Shown here in pieces: positions 1 through 10,354 of a stretch of 64,000 nucleotides of DNA (within the stretch, counting starts at the first letter, position 1; each line of letters starts with the position of its first letter). A program made the translations under genes and the position numbers. The notes beneath the pieces were generated by a model. That model made no database searches and had not been told where the DNA came from. It saw only the letters and a program-made list of their open reading frames with translations. Origin of the DNA: Limonium bicolor. Its lineage: Eukaryota > Streptophyta > Magnoliopsida > Caryophyllales > Plumbaginaceae. The stretch is taken from the NCBI GenBank assembly GCA_023374045.1, contig CM041779.1:272851758-272915757 (forward strand). The letters are read 5' to 3'.

Positions 1-289
1 TTTTTTGGAAATTCACACCTAAAAAGATTCATAATTCATTTTAAAACCCATTCTTAGTTTCAATATTATGTGAAATAACTATGAATAATGTCCATTTTCT
101 CCGGACATTACAATCATATTTTAAGTTTGCACTATGTCACTTTAAAAAAAAAGTGGGAGTATTTTGTGAACAACTGAATGTAGTCATCTGACTACATATG
201 CTGACCTAGCAAGTAAAAGGAAAAAATGGATTTAACTTTTTTTTTTAAAAAAGTAAAACTAATACTGCTAAGGGTTATAGTGCACAAAA
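1..289. other. AT-rich unannotated sequence
   Basis: AT-rich sequence with several short A and T runs. I see no open frame, repeat structure or RNA gene here. Confidence 0.6.
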
Positions 290-640
290 CATAAAAGAAA
301 CCTTGTACATGTGGTCATACAAACCTGTACAAATGTTCAATAAAATATGTACATCCTCATGTAAAAATATGTACATCCTCGCATTAAAAACATACAGACT
401 GGTCACATAAACCTGTACGAAACATTAAATATGTACATCCTTAGATTAAAACATGTACATATAAGGGAGAAAACTTGTACAGATGGTCATACAAACATGT
501 ACAAATGTTCATTAAAACATATACATTCTGATAATTGAACATGTACATTCTCACATTTGAACATGTTCATCGTCACATTAAAACATGTACATTCTCACAT
601 TAAAATATGCACACCATCACATTAAAGTATGGAATGACTT
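290..640. repeat. Minisatellite with ACATGTACAT-type motifs
   Basis: The motif ACATGTACAT and close variants recur every 25-35 bp. A longer unit is superimposed: the stretch from about 299 (cttgtacatgtggtcataca) returns at about 472 with a few changes, giving a period near 172 bp. It has no coding potential. Confidence 0.75.
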
Positions 641-1232
641 CCAAATAGATTACCCTAAGCACACACACCCTAAAACCCACCCTAGGAAAGCTAAAAAACA
701 TCAAAGGCATTTTTAGGGTTTGTGGTAACCCTAAACCCACTACCACAAACCCTAAAAATCTGTTGAGTTAGTTGCTACAATGTAAAGTATATAGAATGAC
801 TTCCAAGTAGATTACCTTACCCTCAAAACACGCCAAAACCCACCCTGGTAAAGCTAAAAAATGTCGAAGGCATTTTTAGGATTTGCAGTGACGGGTTTAG
901 GACCCTAAACCCGCTACCACAAACCTTAAAAACCTGTTGAGTTAGTTGCTACAATATAAAGTACAGAACAAATTCCAAATAGATTACCCTACCCCTCAAA
1001 ACACCCCAAAACCCACCCTAGGAAAGCTAAAATGTCAAAGGTGTTTTTAGGGTTTGTAGTGGGCGGGTTAAACCCTAAAATCCTATGGAGTTAGTTGCTA
1101 CAATATACAGCATAAAACAAATTCCAAATAGATTACCCTACCCCCCCCCCCCCCAAAAAAAACACCCCAAAACCCACCCTAGGAAAGTTAAAAATGTCGA
1201 AGGCATTTTTAGGGTTTGTAGTGGCGGGTTTA
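641..1232. repeat. Tandem repeat of about 150-170 bp, four units, telobox-rich
   Basis: The block TTCCAAATAGATTACC and its variants begins at about 643, 804, 971 and 1118, each followed by similar sequence. Every unit carries plant telomere-like words (CCCTAAA, TTTAGGG) around a segment close to ACCCACCCTAGGAAAGCTAA. A run of 14-15 C lies near 1140. The units are imperfect and the telomere-like words are not in a head-to-tail 7-bp array, so this is interstitial satellite-like DNA and not a telomere. Confidence 0.75.
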
Positions 1233-1254
1233 GGTTTAAAATACACCATACAAC

Positions 1255-1292
1255 TAGGGGTGTGGAAACAGGGCGGTTAGAACGGATATCCG
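1255..1292 (+). repeat. Left terminal inverted repeat of hAT1
   Basis: It begins TAGGGGTGTGGAAAC, a typical plant Ac/hAT terminus, followed by GGTTAGAACGGATATCCG. The latter is matched in inverted orientation at 50261-50290. Confidence 0.65.
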
Positions 1293-1656
1293 CAATAACT
1301 ATTTTTTTTCGGATTCGATCACCGTTTTTTTAACCGTTTTACAAAAGTTTAGTTATTTCAATTAAAACGGGTATCCGTACTTTAGAACGCTTGGGTTAAC
1401 GGACAGTGAATCTGAAACTTCGATTATCCGTAATAACAAAAGTTTTTTTTTTAAAAAAATATGATTCTCTCTTTTCACTTTAGTACACTTTAGTTTACTC
1501 ACGGCGCGGGCAAACCAAATTAGGTTTTCAAGTTCAAGGGTTTCCCCTCTCTTGGTCTCTCCCAGTCCTTCTCTTTCGTGACAAGTTTCGTTACTCGTGA
1601 TTGTGAGTACCAGGCACAACCACACAAGGAAAACACTAGGCGGTGCGGCGGGCAGG
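1293..1656 (+). other. hAT1 5' subterminal and leader region
   Basis: This holds subterminal repeats (AAAACGGGTATCCGT, GGTTAACGGACAG) and a pyrimidine-rich stretch, ending in a GC-rich GGCGGTGCGGCGGGCAG segment into which R1 inserted. The GC-rich sequence resumes at 15815, so this leader was continuous before the insertion. No coding frame is convincing. Confidence 0.5.
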
Positions 1657-1661
1657 GCGGT

Positions 1662-4600
1662 TGTAACACCCCTACCGTTAATCCTATGCTTACCGTCCAA
1701 TCATCCCAATAATCAAAGCTACTCACAGCGGAAAATACCTACTACTACGGCGGGTGATACAACGCCGCTAACCGCCCATACGGCTAGCAAGGCTTACACT
1801 ACTTACAGTCACGGTCTGATGATCATAGTATACCGAACTACTGCATTACTTACCAATACAAAAGAGCATATACTTACATTGATGGATTACCGAGTGCCAA
1901 GTATATTCAATTACATCATTTCCAAGTTTACCAAAAATAATGAGTTTCTACCATCCACTCATCTATACCAATTCACCATCCCATCAATATCCAAAAAGGT
2001 GTACCCCATGGTACACCGGCTAATCAAAAGGCTCCTAGCCGTGTACAACTTAGTACACCATTCACAATTCATTAATTACAACTCAAAAGAAATCTACTAA
2101 GTCTTCATCATCTTCACCCCTCTCGTGTACCTGCGTGTAGTAAAAAAACATCGCCCCAAGGGGCTCAGCAAAAGCTGCGCATAAACTCATATACCGTGTG
2201 CTAGCTAGGGCACGCCGACTAATTAAGGTCGAATAGGCATGCAGTTCATTTATTTCATACATACATGCTTTACATACATCATACATTCATGCTCAATACG
2301 ATACATAATCCAAGGCGACAATACAATAGCATACACAATCCTTACCTTCACAAGGGTTAGCCAAATTACGCATCCGGGTTAATCGGAATGCTTTTTACTC
2401 TTTTACTCATTACACATTACTTACTCTTACTTACACTTACTTACTTTTTCCATACTTATTACTCATTCTTACTTACTTACTTTTACTCATGTTAAGTCGG
2501 TATGACCTCCAGCCCGGGGACTACACCGTCCCACCACCGGGATTTACTTGACTCACCAATCCGGGATGCTACCCATTTAAGGGGTTTGGGCCGCGGACCA
2601 GTTTAAGAGTCAGGACTTGGATCCAACCTCTTGTGTCTCTGCATCCTCACGCGTGGCCAAAACTATATCGGACTTCTGCTCATTCCAATTTAATTACCAA
2701 TTTAAGTTAGATTGGTTAGCTTGTTAGGAATCAGTTAGAAGTCCAATCGCAAACACATTCGGTCACAGTACAATGCATCATACATACACACACTCATATT
2801 CATCCACACATTTCATGAATTATACAAACTATGATTTAAAGAAAATATTCAACAAGATACAACACTACATATTCACAAGTAAGCATGATAACTCCGATTC
2901 GTGCAATTATCTTATTTGGTGGTCAATTAGCACACAACACACAAATCAGAGTAACCAAGATAGCATACGGGGCATGAGGAATTCATACCGTTCACCGTTG
3001 TACTTGTATCCGACGTTCCTCCGGTGTTCACAATCCAAATCCTAACATATACATACAACTGGGTGGTTAATTGCCCTTACTAATTACTTTACTAATATTT
3101 CCCGATTTACACTTACTATTTCATTGTTGTTCAAATACTTTTAACTAAGTTACTTACTTACAATTATTCTCTAAGCTTGTTTATGGCCTTAATGACCTTT
3201 AAACATCATTAATTATGTCTTAATTATCTTATAATACCATCACCCAACCTTAACCTACCTTAGATTACCTTTTAAACATGTTCTGTACAATTTTGGGGTT
3301 GGTCCGGGTTACCGTCCGGACTTACATACCCGGACCAACTCACTGGGACAGCCCTCGGGTAACTTAATCGCATGGTCCGGGTTTACACCCTAGTATACAG
3401 ACCCGGACCACATGGTTACAGAACTCTCGGGTAAGTTTTTCGTGTGGTCCGGGTTTGTGTACTACTTTGCAAACCCGGACCACATTTTTTGGTAAGTTAC
3501 GGGTATGTTTTTTGGGGTGGTCCGGGTTAGTGTCTTGGTTTGTAAACCCGGACCATCCCTTTGTAAAACTTTCTGTCGTGTTTTTATGCTGGTCCGGGTT
3601 TGCGTACTGGTTTGCGAACTCGGACCAGTTACAGTTTTGCAAATTATGTAAGTTTTTCAACTTGTTTAAATTCCAAATTTCTACCAGTCTCTTTCCTAAT
3701 ATTCCTACATATAATCTAGCATGTTTTAACTTTGTTTAAGCATTTTAAACTAGCCTAATACAACCTCATAGCAATCTGTTACATTAACCCACTCACACTG
3801 CAAGTTTTACTCCTCTGTTGCATTTCTACTTCTTCAACTAATGCTACAGACTTTCCCATTCTTCTTCCCACTAGCCAAATAACTCTTAAACTAGCCTAAC
3901 TTAGTTAAACAACTCACGTTTTACCATTTACAACTCCACTCAACTACACTCTTCCTTCCTGTTACAAAACAAAGTGAAAAATCTCATTCTTAGCTTCTCT
4001 GCAATTCTCTTCTGTTTCTTTCTTTTCTAACACACACAAGACTCTAAATTCCTAACCAAATTTTGACAGAGTTTCCCTACATTCCTAAGTGTTCTCACCA
4101 CATAATTTTTCCCCTCAACAAAGTTCACAACCTGTACAATATATACATTATTCTCTCCACATTCTAAATATCACTGCACACCTACTACTTACACTTAACA
4201 ATTTATTTACTTGTTTTCAAAGGCTTCAAACTACCAATACCATTCACATTAGTATACCCATTCACTTCCTACTATTACGGTGGTTTCCAAACATTGTTAC
4301 AGTAATGCATTTATACCTACACGAGACCAAAACTGTACAGAGACTTCTCTTTACCTTGGGTTTCCTTGATTCCTTTTTCTTTCTCTCCTTCTCCTTTCTT
4401 GCTCCTCTCTCGTTCTTTGTTCTCTTGATTTATTCAAGCCAAGCTACACCATGTAACAAGGCACACACAGACACACCAAACTAATAAGTTTCATACGTAG
4501 GTTTTTAAACCCTAGATTATGAGAATTCATTTACATCACTTAGAAGATCTTACCTTGAGCTTCTAATGGAATTTTTTGAGTAGAAAATGACAAGGCTTCA

Positions 4601-5491
4601 ACTCCTCACAGTGGCATGCCAAAATCGGCTGACAATGGGATAATGTTGCTCACGTGAGTTTTGGATTTTGCAAGGGAAAATGAAAAAGAGTGAAGCTTTG
4701 GTCTTTTTCTTACCTTAGAACATGAAGAAGATGATAGGTCTTCTAATGGTTCTCCTCAAGCTCCAAAACGATTAACCCCTCAAAAATAAAGTTGGAGGTT
4801 TTAGATTTTTGAAGGGTGTAGGATGATCTCCTTGACGATACGAATTCAACGGTATGGTTTTTGTAGCATTTGGTGGTGGTTTGAGGTTTCAAAGATGAAG
4901 AAGAAGAAGAGGGCTCTGTATGTGGGTTCTCAAATCGCCATGGTTGGAACCAGAGAGGAAGAAGAGAGGTGCAGTACGTGGGGGTTGTGTGTGAGAGAGG
5001 AGAGAGAGTGCTAAAAGTGAGGCTTGCTTTTTATTTGTTTTGTTTGTTAGCACATAAGGAGGGAATTAAGAAGAGGGATATGGGTTCTAATGCGGCCGGC
5101 TACCCACACAGCACACACACTCACTTTCAGTTTTTATTTTTAAAAGTGGACACACTAGTTTATTTTAATTACACTCTCACCCCACAACTCCCCGTTTTTG
5201 ACAGTTTTTACTATTTTCTCGTTTTACTGATTTTATTGGTCATAGACCTTCATTAATGTTTATTAATGACTATTTAGTTGACCAAAATTGTTACGAGTCT
5301 ATTTGACCCGCTTAAAGTCGCGTTTTCCCGGTTTCCTTGGAAAACGCGCTTTAATGTTCGTTTGTGTTTTTAATCCATTTTAAGAATCCGTTTCCTTCGG
5401 GATTTGTTCCCAGTATTTATTTATACTAAATTAAGCTTCTAAAATATTTATTAGCCTAATTAATCACTATTTTTAATTACGGGGTATTTCA
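1662..5491 (-). repeat. R1 3' LTR (left copy)
   Basis: A 3,830-bp LTR bounded by TG...CA on the minus strand, matching 11981-15809 along its whole length with scattered substitutions and small indels. It contains the hairpin array at 3301-3628. Short open frames inside it reappear in the other LTR copy and resemble no protein family I recognise. Confidence 0.93.
3301..3628 (-). repeat. Hairpin array, five units, period 72-73 bp (R1 3' LTR)
   Basis: Five palindromic units start at 3301, 3374, 3446, 3519 and 3591. Each has arms GGTCCGGGTT and AACCCGGACC (the last arm slightly altered) around a 14-16 nt loop, separated by about 36-nt AT-richer spacers ending near GGTAAGTT. Arms are strongly conserved while loops and spacers vary. 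Being palindromic, the array would fold in RNA from either strand. Function unknown. Confidence 0.9.
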
Positions 5492-5507
5492 ATCTACCCC
5501 CCTTAAG
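5492..5507 (-). promoter_or_regulatory. R1 polypurine tract
   Basis: The minus strand reads CTTAAGGGGGGTAGAT directly before the 3' LTR start TGAAATACC. Position and purine content fit the primer for plus-strand synthesis. Confidence 0.85.
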
Positions 5508-5927
5508 AAACTTTGCCCTCAAAGTTGCTCAAGGTTAAAGGTTTAATAATTCTACTCATTAGGCAAACCACTTGCCATAATGTGTCTTACTACCACCTAT
5601 GAGGTGTTTACTTCTTCCATATTGCAAACATACACAATTCAAGCATCATACGAATTCACATACACAATACACCATTTCTATACATACCATCACACAATAC
5701 ACTATTACAATCCACAATACACATTACACGAATACATCACACATCGTACATACACATCAATACATTGCACATTACACATACACACCACATAAACTCCGCA
5801 CTACATGTGCCATCAAAACATACTACGGTACCTACACACTATGCAATGCTAACCCGAAGCAATGCAAAAGCAAAAAGGCTCTACCCCCTTTAAAAGGGGT
5901 ACGCCCCGTACCCGTATCTACTAAGTG
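5508..5927 (-). other. R1 region between pol and PPT, with an internal PPT-like motif
   Basis: Non-coding. 5620-5800 is low-complexity ACA/CAT-rich sequence. At 5879-5896 lies a second copy of the polypurine motif (CTTTAAAGGGGGTAGAG region on the minus strand), followed by an imperfect palindrome GGGGTACGCCCCGTACCC on the plus strand. The motif sits 387 bp upstream of the true PPT. Confidence 0.7.
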
Positions 5928-8900
5928 CTAGACTATATAGTCTATGAACAACTGTGGGTACTTCGCCTTCATGGCATCTTCCAACTCCCATGTCGCTTCT
6001 TCGACATCATGGTTTGACCATAGGACCTTCACCATTCGTATAGACTTATGGCGAGTGTCTCTGGTCTTCCTATCAAGGATTCTCACAGGGGTCTCGACAT
6101 ATCTCATGGTCGGCTCAATAGATAGTCTCTCAGGCTCTAGGACATGAGAAGGATTAGCAATGTACTTCTTGAGTTGTGACACATGAAATTCATCATGGAC
6201 ACATCCCAAGTCCTCAGGTAGTGCTAACCTGTAGGCTACAGCTCCAACTCTTTCGGTGATAGTGTACGACCCTACAAATTTCGGGCTCAGCTTGCCCTTC
6301 TGACCAAAACGGAATACACCCTTCATAGGTGAGACACGCAAGAACACTTGGTCGCCCACGGCGAACTCAAGGTCGCGTCGTCTCACATCCGCATAGGATT
6401 TCTGTCTATCTTAGGCTGCCTTCATATTGGCTAGGATTTGTTGCACTTCCGCTTGGACTTGTTCTAAGTACTCCAGTCCTATGATGACCGCTTCGCTTGA
6501 CTCGTCCCAACACAAAGGTGTACGACAAGGTCTACCGTATAGAGCTTGGAATGATGACATCTTAATCGAGGCATGGTAGCTATTATTGTATGAAAATTCG
6601 ATAAGATGAAGCTTGTCTAACCAACTCCCCTGAAAGTCTAAGGCACATGCCCTAAGCATGTCCTTCAGTGTCTGGATGGTCCTTTCTGTCTAACCGTCGG
6701 TCTGAGGATGGAAGGCGGTACTCAACTTCAATTCTGTACCCAACGCTTTCCGTGTGGCTCTCTAGTATCTCGAAAGAAATCTGGTGTCGCGGTCAGATAC
6801 TATAGTTTTTGGGACTCCGTGATGTCTGATAATCTCCTTGTCGAATAGCTCTACGAGCCTCACTACCTTCCAGGTGTCCTTCATCGGTATGAATCTGGCA
6901 ACCTTGGTAAGGCGATCGACTACAACCCAGATCATGTTGAGTCCTCCCCTGGCAGGTGGGAGTCCTACAACAAAATCCATGAAGATATCATGAAATTTCC
7001 ACTCCGGAACTAGCATCGATTGTACCATTCCGCCCGGTCTACGATGTTCAAATTTCACCTTCTGGCATGTTAAGCATCTCAATATGTACTCCGTCACATC
7101 TAATTTCATTCCAGACCACCGGAAGTACCTCTTCATGTCCTTGTACATCTTGGAGGCTCCTGGATGGACTGACAATGCAGAATTGTGTGACTCTCGCAGG
7201 ATGCGATCCCTTAGCTCAGCATTGCTTCGGGGAACGCATAGTCTGCCGTTCAGCCGAATCAGACCATCTTCATGTAGCTTGAAGTCATACTTCTTCTTCT
7301 CAAATGTACCATTTCCGATCTTTTGTCTGATTTCGGTTAGGTAAGGGTCGCTCAACTGAGCGTCTCGCACCTTGTCAACCAAGGTAGAAGAAGCGAGTAG
7401 AGAATGGAGCGAGTGTGCTTGACGACTCAGGGTGTCGGCTACAACGTTTGCCTTCCCTTTCTTATACTGTAGGTCGATGTCGTAGTCTGAGAGAAACTCC
7501 ATCCACCTTCTCTGTCTCAAATTCAGTTATTTCTGTGTGAATACATACTGTAAACTCTTATGGTCGGAGTAGATTGTGATGCTTACCCCATAGAGATAGT
7601 GTCGTCATATCTTCAGGGCGAAGACAATGGCTCCTAACTCTAAGTCGTGTGTCGGGTAATTCTCCTCATGCTTTTTCAGCTGGCGGGAGGCATAAGCTAC
7701 AACCTTGCCATGCTGCATGAGTACGCATCCCATTCCCTTGCCTGATGCATCACAATACACCTCAAATCCCTCTGTGCCCTCTGGAAGAGTAAGGATGGGC
7801 GCTGAGGTCAATGAGTCCTTTAGGCTCTGAAATGATACTTCACATTCGTCTGTCCATACAAACGGTGCATCTTTCTTCATCAGTGTAGTCATGGGCTTAG
7901 CGACTTTCAAGAAGTCCTTTACAAATCTCCGATAATAACCGGCTAGACCAAGAAAGCTCCGAATGTCGGTAACAGTCTTAGGTCTAGGCCATGATCGTAC
8001 AGCTTCAATCTTAGAAGGGTCGACTGAGATACCTGCGCTCGAGATGACGTGACCAAGGAATGATACCTGATCTAGCCAGAACTCGCATTTGGAGAACTTC
8101 GCATACAGCTGGTTCTCGTGCATTGTCTCAAGAACTTTCCTCAAATGAATTTCATGCTCTTCTACTAATTTGGAGTATACAAGGATGTCGTCGATGAAGA
8201 CAACAACCGAAGTGTCCAACTGCTCACTGAATAGACGATTCATGAGGTCTATGAATTTTGCTGGTGCATTTGACAAACCGAATGGCATGACGGTGAATTC
8301 GTAGTGGCCATATCTGGTACGGAATGCCGTTTTCTCGATGTCTTGCTCTTTGATAGCAATCTGATGATACCCAGAACGGAGGTCGATCTTGGAGAAGACT
8401 AAGGCTCCTTTCAGCTGGTCGAATAGGTCGTCGATGCGTGGCAATGGGTATTTATTCTTGACTGTCACCGCATTCAACTCGCAGTAGTCAATACAAAGTC
8501 GGAGGCTACCGTCCTTCTTCTTCTTCACAAAGAGGACCGGTGCTCCCCAAGGTGATACGCTCGGGCGTATAAACCCTTTGTCGAGTAAGTCCCGTAACTG
8601 CTCCTTGAGCTCTGTCATTTCAGCAGGTGCCATACGGTACGGTGCCCTAGCAATGGGACCAGTACTTGGCAAGAGGTCAATCTCAAATTCTACCGCTCTC
8701 TGAGGTGGCATGCCGGGTAGCTCCTTGGGGAATACATCGGGAAATTCGGATACAATGGGTACTTCGGGGTTGAACTCTGGATCTCTCTCCAGGTCTTGTA
8801 CATAACACAAATACACTTCATGGCCCTTTCTGAGCTCCCGGTACATAGCCATAGCGGAGATGAGTGTGGTCGAAGGCTCTCTCGGTCTCTGGCGGTAAGA

Positions 8901-9318
8901 TACAGTAACCCTAGAAGGACTCTTGAGCAGTAATCGATGCTCGGCGCAGAGGATTCTACCCTTGTGCCGCTCCAACCAATTCATTCCGACTATTACATCG
9001 AATCCCAACCCATTGAATTCGATGAAGGAGATGGGAAACGATTCGCCTTTGATTTCAATCTTGGCTGCTTGGTAGTATTTGGTACACTGTACTCGCTCCT
9101 TCGATGGAAGAGTAACCATGAAGTTCGGTAGCTCATCCGCATCTAGCTTCAACCTCTTCACAAAAGATGGCGATACGAAGGTGTGAGAGGCGCCGGAGTC
9201 GAATAACACTGTGGCTTCAATGCCTTCACTGGGAAGGTTCCCGTTAAAATGGTGCCGCTTTTACCGGCTTGTGCTTCGGTGAGGATACTCAGGTTACCTT
9301 CGGTACCGAGTCCACAAC
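5928..9318 (-). pseudogene. pol: R1 pol: protease, reverse transcriptase, RNase H, integrase, chromodomain (five stops, one frameshift)
   Basis: The retroelement polymerase polyprotein. The inferred exon starts at 9318, after the splice acceptor AATAG at 9323-9319. Protease has the DSGAS active site near 9200. RT has the FIDD form of the YxDD box. RNase H begins near the CDASGKGMG motif. Integrase has an HHCC zinc-binding region, the D of MDFVVGLP and the D of SDRDTRF. It is followed by a KLSPKFVGSY (GPY/F) segment and a chromodomain ending VEEATWELE. One base is lost near 9233. Below that, a single frame runs to 5928, interrupted by stops at 7605-7607 (Trp site), 7527-7529, 6762-6764 (Trp), 6690-6692 (Gln) and 6411-6413 (Gln). 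At least four are C-to-T-type changes on one strand or the other, as expected from methylated-cytosine deamination. Dead as a polymerase. Confidence 0.92.
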
Positions 9319-10354
9319 CTATTGAATTCACAAGTGGTTAAGTAATGATGGTGGACACAAGTGGAATTTAAATCAACACTGCTCTTTGTTGATAAACCAA
9401 CCATCATACATACCGTGCCTCTAATACACGTTACTAATACATTACATGATGCTATGAATTTAATACTTCCTAAAGGTAAGGTTCAGACGTCCTGGTTTCA
9501 TGTGTGTGGCATCGATTATTGCCGGTGGTGCCGTATTCAGCTTGATCTTGTTGATCCCGTGATACAACATCCTAGATTTTCCACCCATGATTAGGACATC
9601 TCCTGATCTCAACACCAATTTCTCTGCGAGGTCCACACGCTTCTGCTGACTATACATAAATACAGCATCATCACCAACGAACCAAGACACTACGGGCACT
9701 CCTTGTTCAAGGGATTCCGCTGTCTCGTCCTTGTCTTGGTGTAACCCAAGTCGTCCTTCTTTCTCATAGAAGTTGACGATACAGAGGTCCGCTTCAAGTG
9801 CGGGAACCGGATCACATTCACATTGTTGTGCAAGTTGTACTGCTTGTGTGACAAGTGTCTGAAACTCTGGAGGTATTGTTGGTGGCGTCGCTCCGTCTTG
9901 AGTTCGTGTCTCTTGGTATGTCTTGGTATAAGGATTCCAATCCTTCCCTAAGCACATCATTTTCAGTCTCATCTTCGCTCCACCGGGGAATCCGGGTGTA
10001 TAGAATCCTCCTTGACCCGTTCCTAGCTCGTTGCATCGTCGAATAATTGAGACTTGTGCTTCAGGTGTCAGGTATCCCCTTAATAAAATCATACCTTGTC
10101 GGATGACCTGACACTGCTCGCTGGAGTAGTGGTATGTGGTGATGTCGGTCTCTTCTTGATTCAGGTTTACCGGTATCGGATAGCAGATACTAAAGCTTCC
10201 TATGGTTACAAATTTCATCTATGGTGAGTACTAGTTTTAACTACTTCATTTCATGCTCAATACACACTTCATTTCATTTACTCATACATTCACTCATACG
10301 ATTACTCTAATACTTAGTCATGCTTCTCAAGGATTAAAGGTGTAGATTAATTAC
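9319..10354 (-). other. R1 alternative intron: one gag donor, two in-frame acceptors
   Basis: The donor CCAG|GTAATT has its first intron base at 10354 and interrupts a codon after base 1. Acceptor A (CCATAG|GAAGC, exon from 10199) restores a Gly codon and enters the AlkB frame; the intron is 155 bp. Acceptor B (CAATAG|GTTGT, exon from 9318) also restores a Gly codon and enters the protease frame; the intron is 1,036 bp and removes AlkB. Unspliced RNA stops two codons after the donor (TAA at 10349-10347). R2 has the same donor, both acceptors and the same phases. Inferred from sequence and phase only. Confidence 0.75.
9460..10218 (-). CDS. AlkB-type 2OG-Fe(II) dioxygenase, ALKBH1-like, inside R1
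   Basis: A 252-residue open frame, intact from ATG at 10218 to TAA at 9462-9460. AlkB proteins use Fe(II), 2-oxoglutarate and O2 to remove alkyl groups from DNA, RNA or protein. The full active site is visible: N149 and Y151 (NFY), H160-x-D162 (HQD), H220 (LYHG), and R244 and R250 in RLNLTFR. Their spacing matches the AlkB family. GGFYTPG (70-76) and LKMMCLGKDW (85-94) resemble plant ALKBH1-type proteins. The true N-terminus is probably not the ATG: R2 lacks it, whereas the splice acceptor just after it (exon from 10199) is conserved in both elements and joins gag in frame. The product would then be Gag-AlkB. The substrate is unknown; the element's own RNA or cDNA is a guess. Capture of a host gene is the simplest origin. 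Confidence 0.9.
   Translation of the reverse strand: MKFVTIGSFSICYPIPVNLNQEETDITTYHYSSEQCQVIRQGMILLRGYLTPEAQVSIIRRCNELGTGQGGFYTPGFPGGAKMRLKMMCLGKDWNPYTKTYQETRTQDGATPPTIPPEFQTLVTQAVQLAQQCECDPVPALEADLCIVNFYEKEGRLGLHQDKDETAESLEQGVPVVSWFVGDDAVFMYSQQKRVDLAEKLVLRSGDVLIMGGKSRMLYHGINKIKLNTAPPAIIDATHMKPGRLNLTFRKY

Noticed and set aside
641..1232. Telomere or interstitial telomeric array
   Set aside because: Telomere-like words occur once or twice per 150-170 bp unit in both orientations, not as a head-to-tail 7-bp repeat.
1597..2100. 167-codon plus-strand frame across the R1 LTR boundary (and its partner 12138-12527)
   Set aside because: It starts outside the LTR and runs through LTR sequence; no protein-family motif, and antisense to the element.
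3301..3628. CRISPR-like regularly spaced repeat
   Set aside because: The conserved part is a whole palindrome within a plant LTR, is duplicated in both LTRs and has no cas genes; spacers are similar to one another, not unique.
9319..9459. AlkB as a bridge domain read through into pol
   Set aside because: Both AlkB copies end in a stop after RLNLTFR, and the AlkB and protease frames differ; the acceptor before protease is in phase with the gag donor.
9460..10218. AlkB as a host processed pseudogene that landed in R1 by chance
   Set aside because: R2, a diverged element with its own TSD, has the homologous gene at the same place with the same splice phases.
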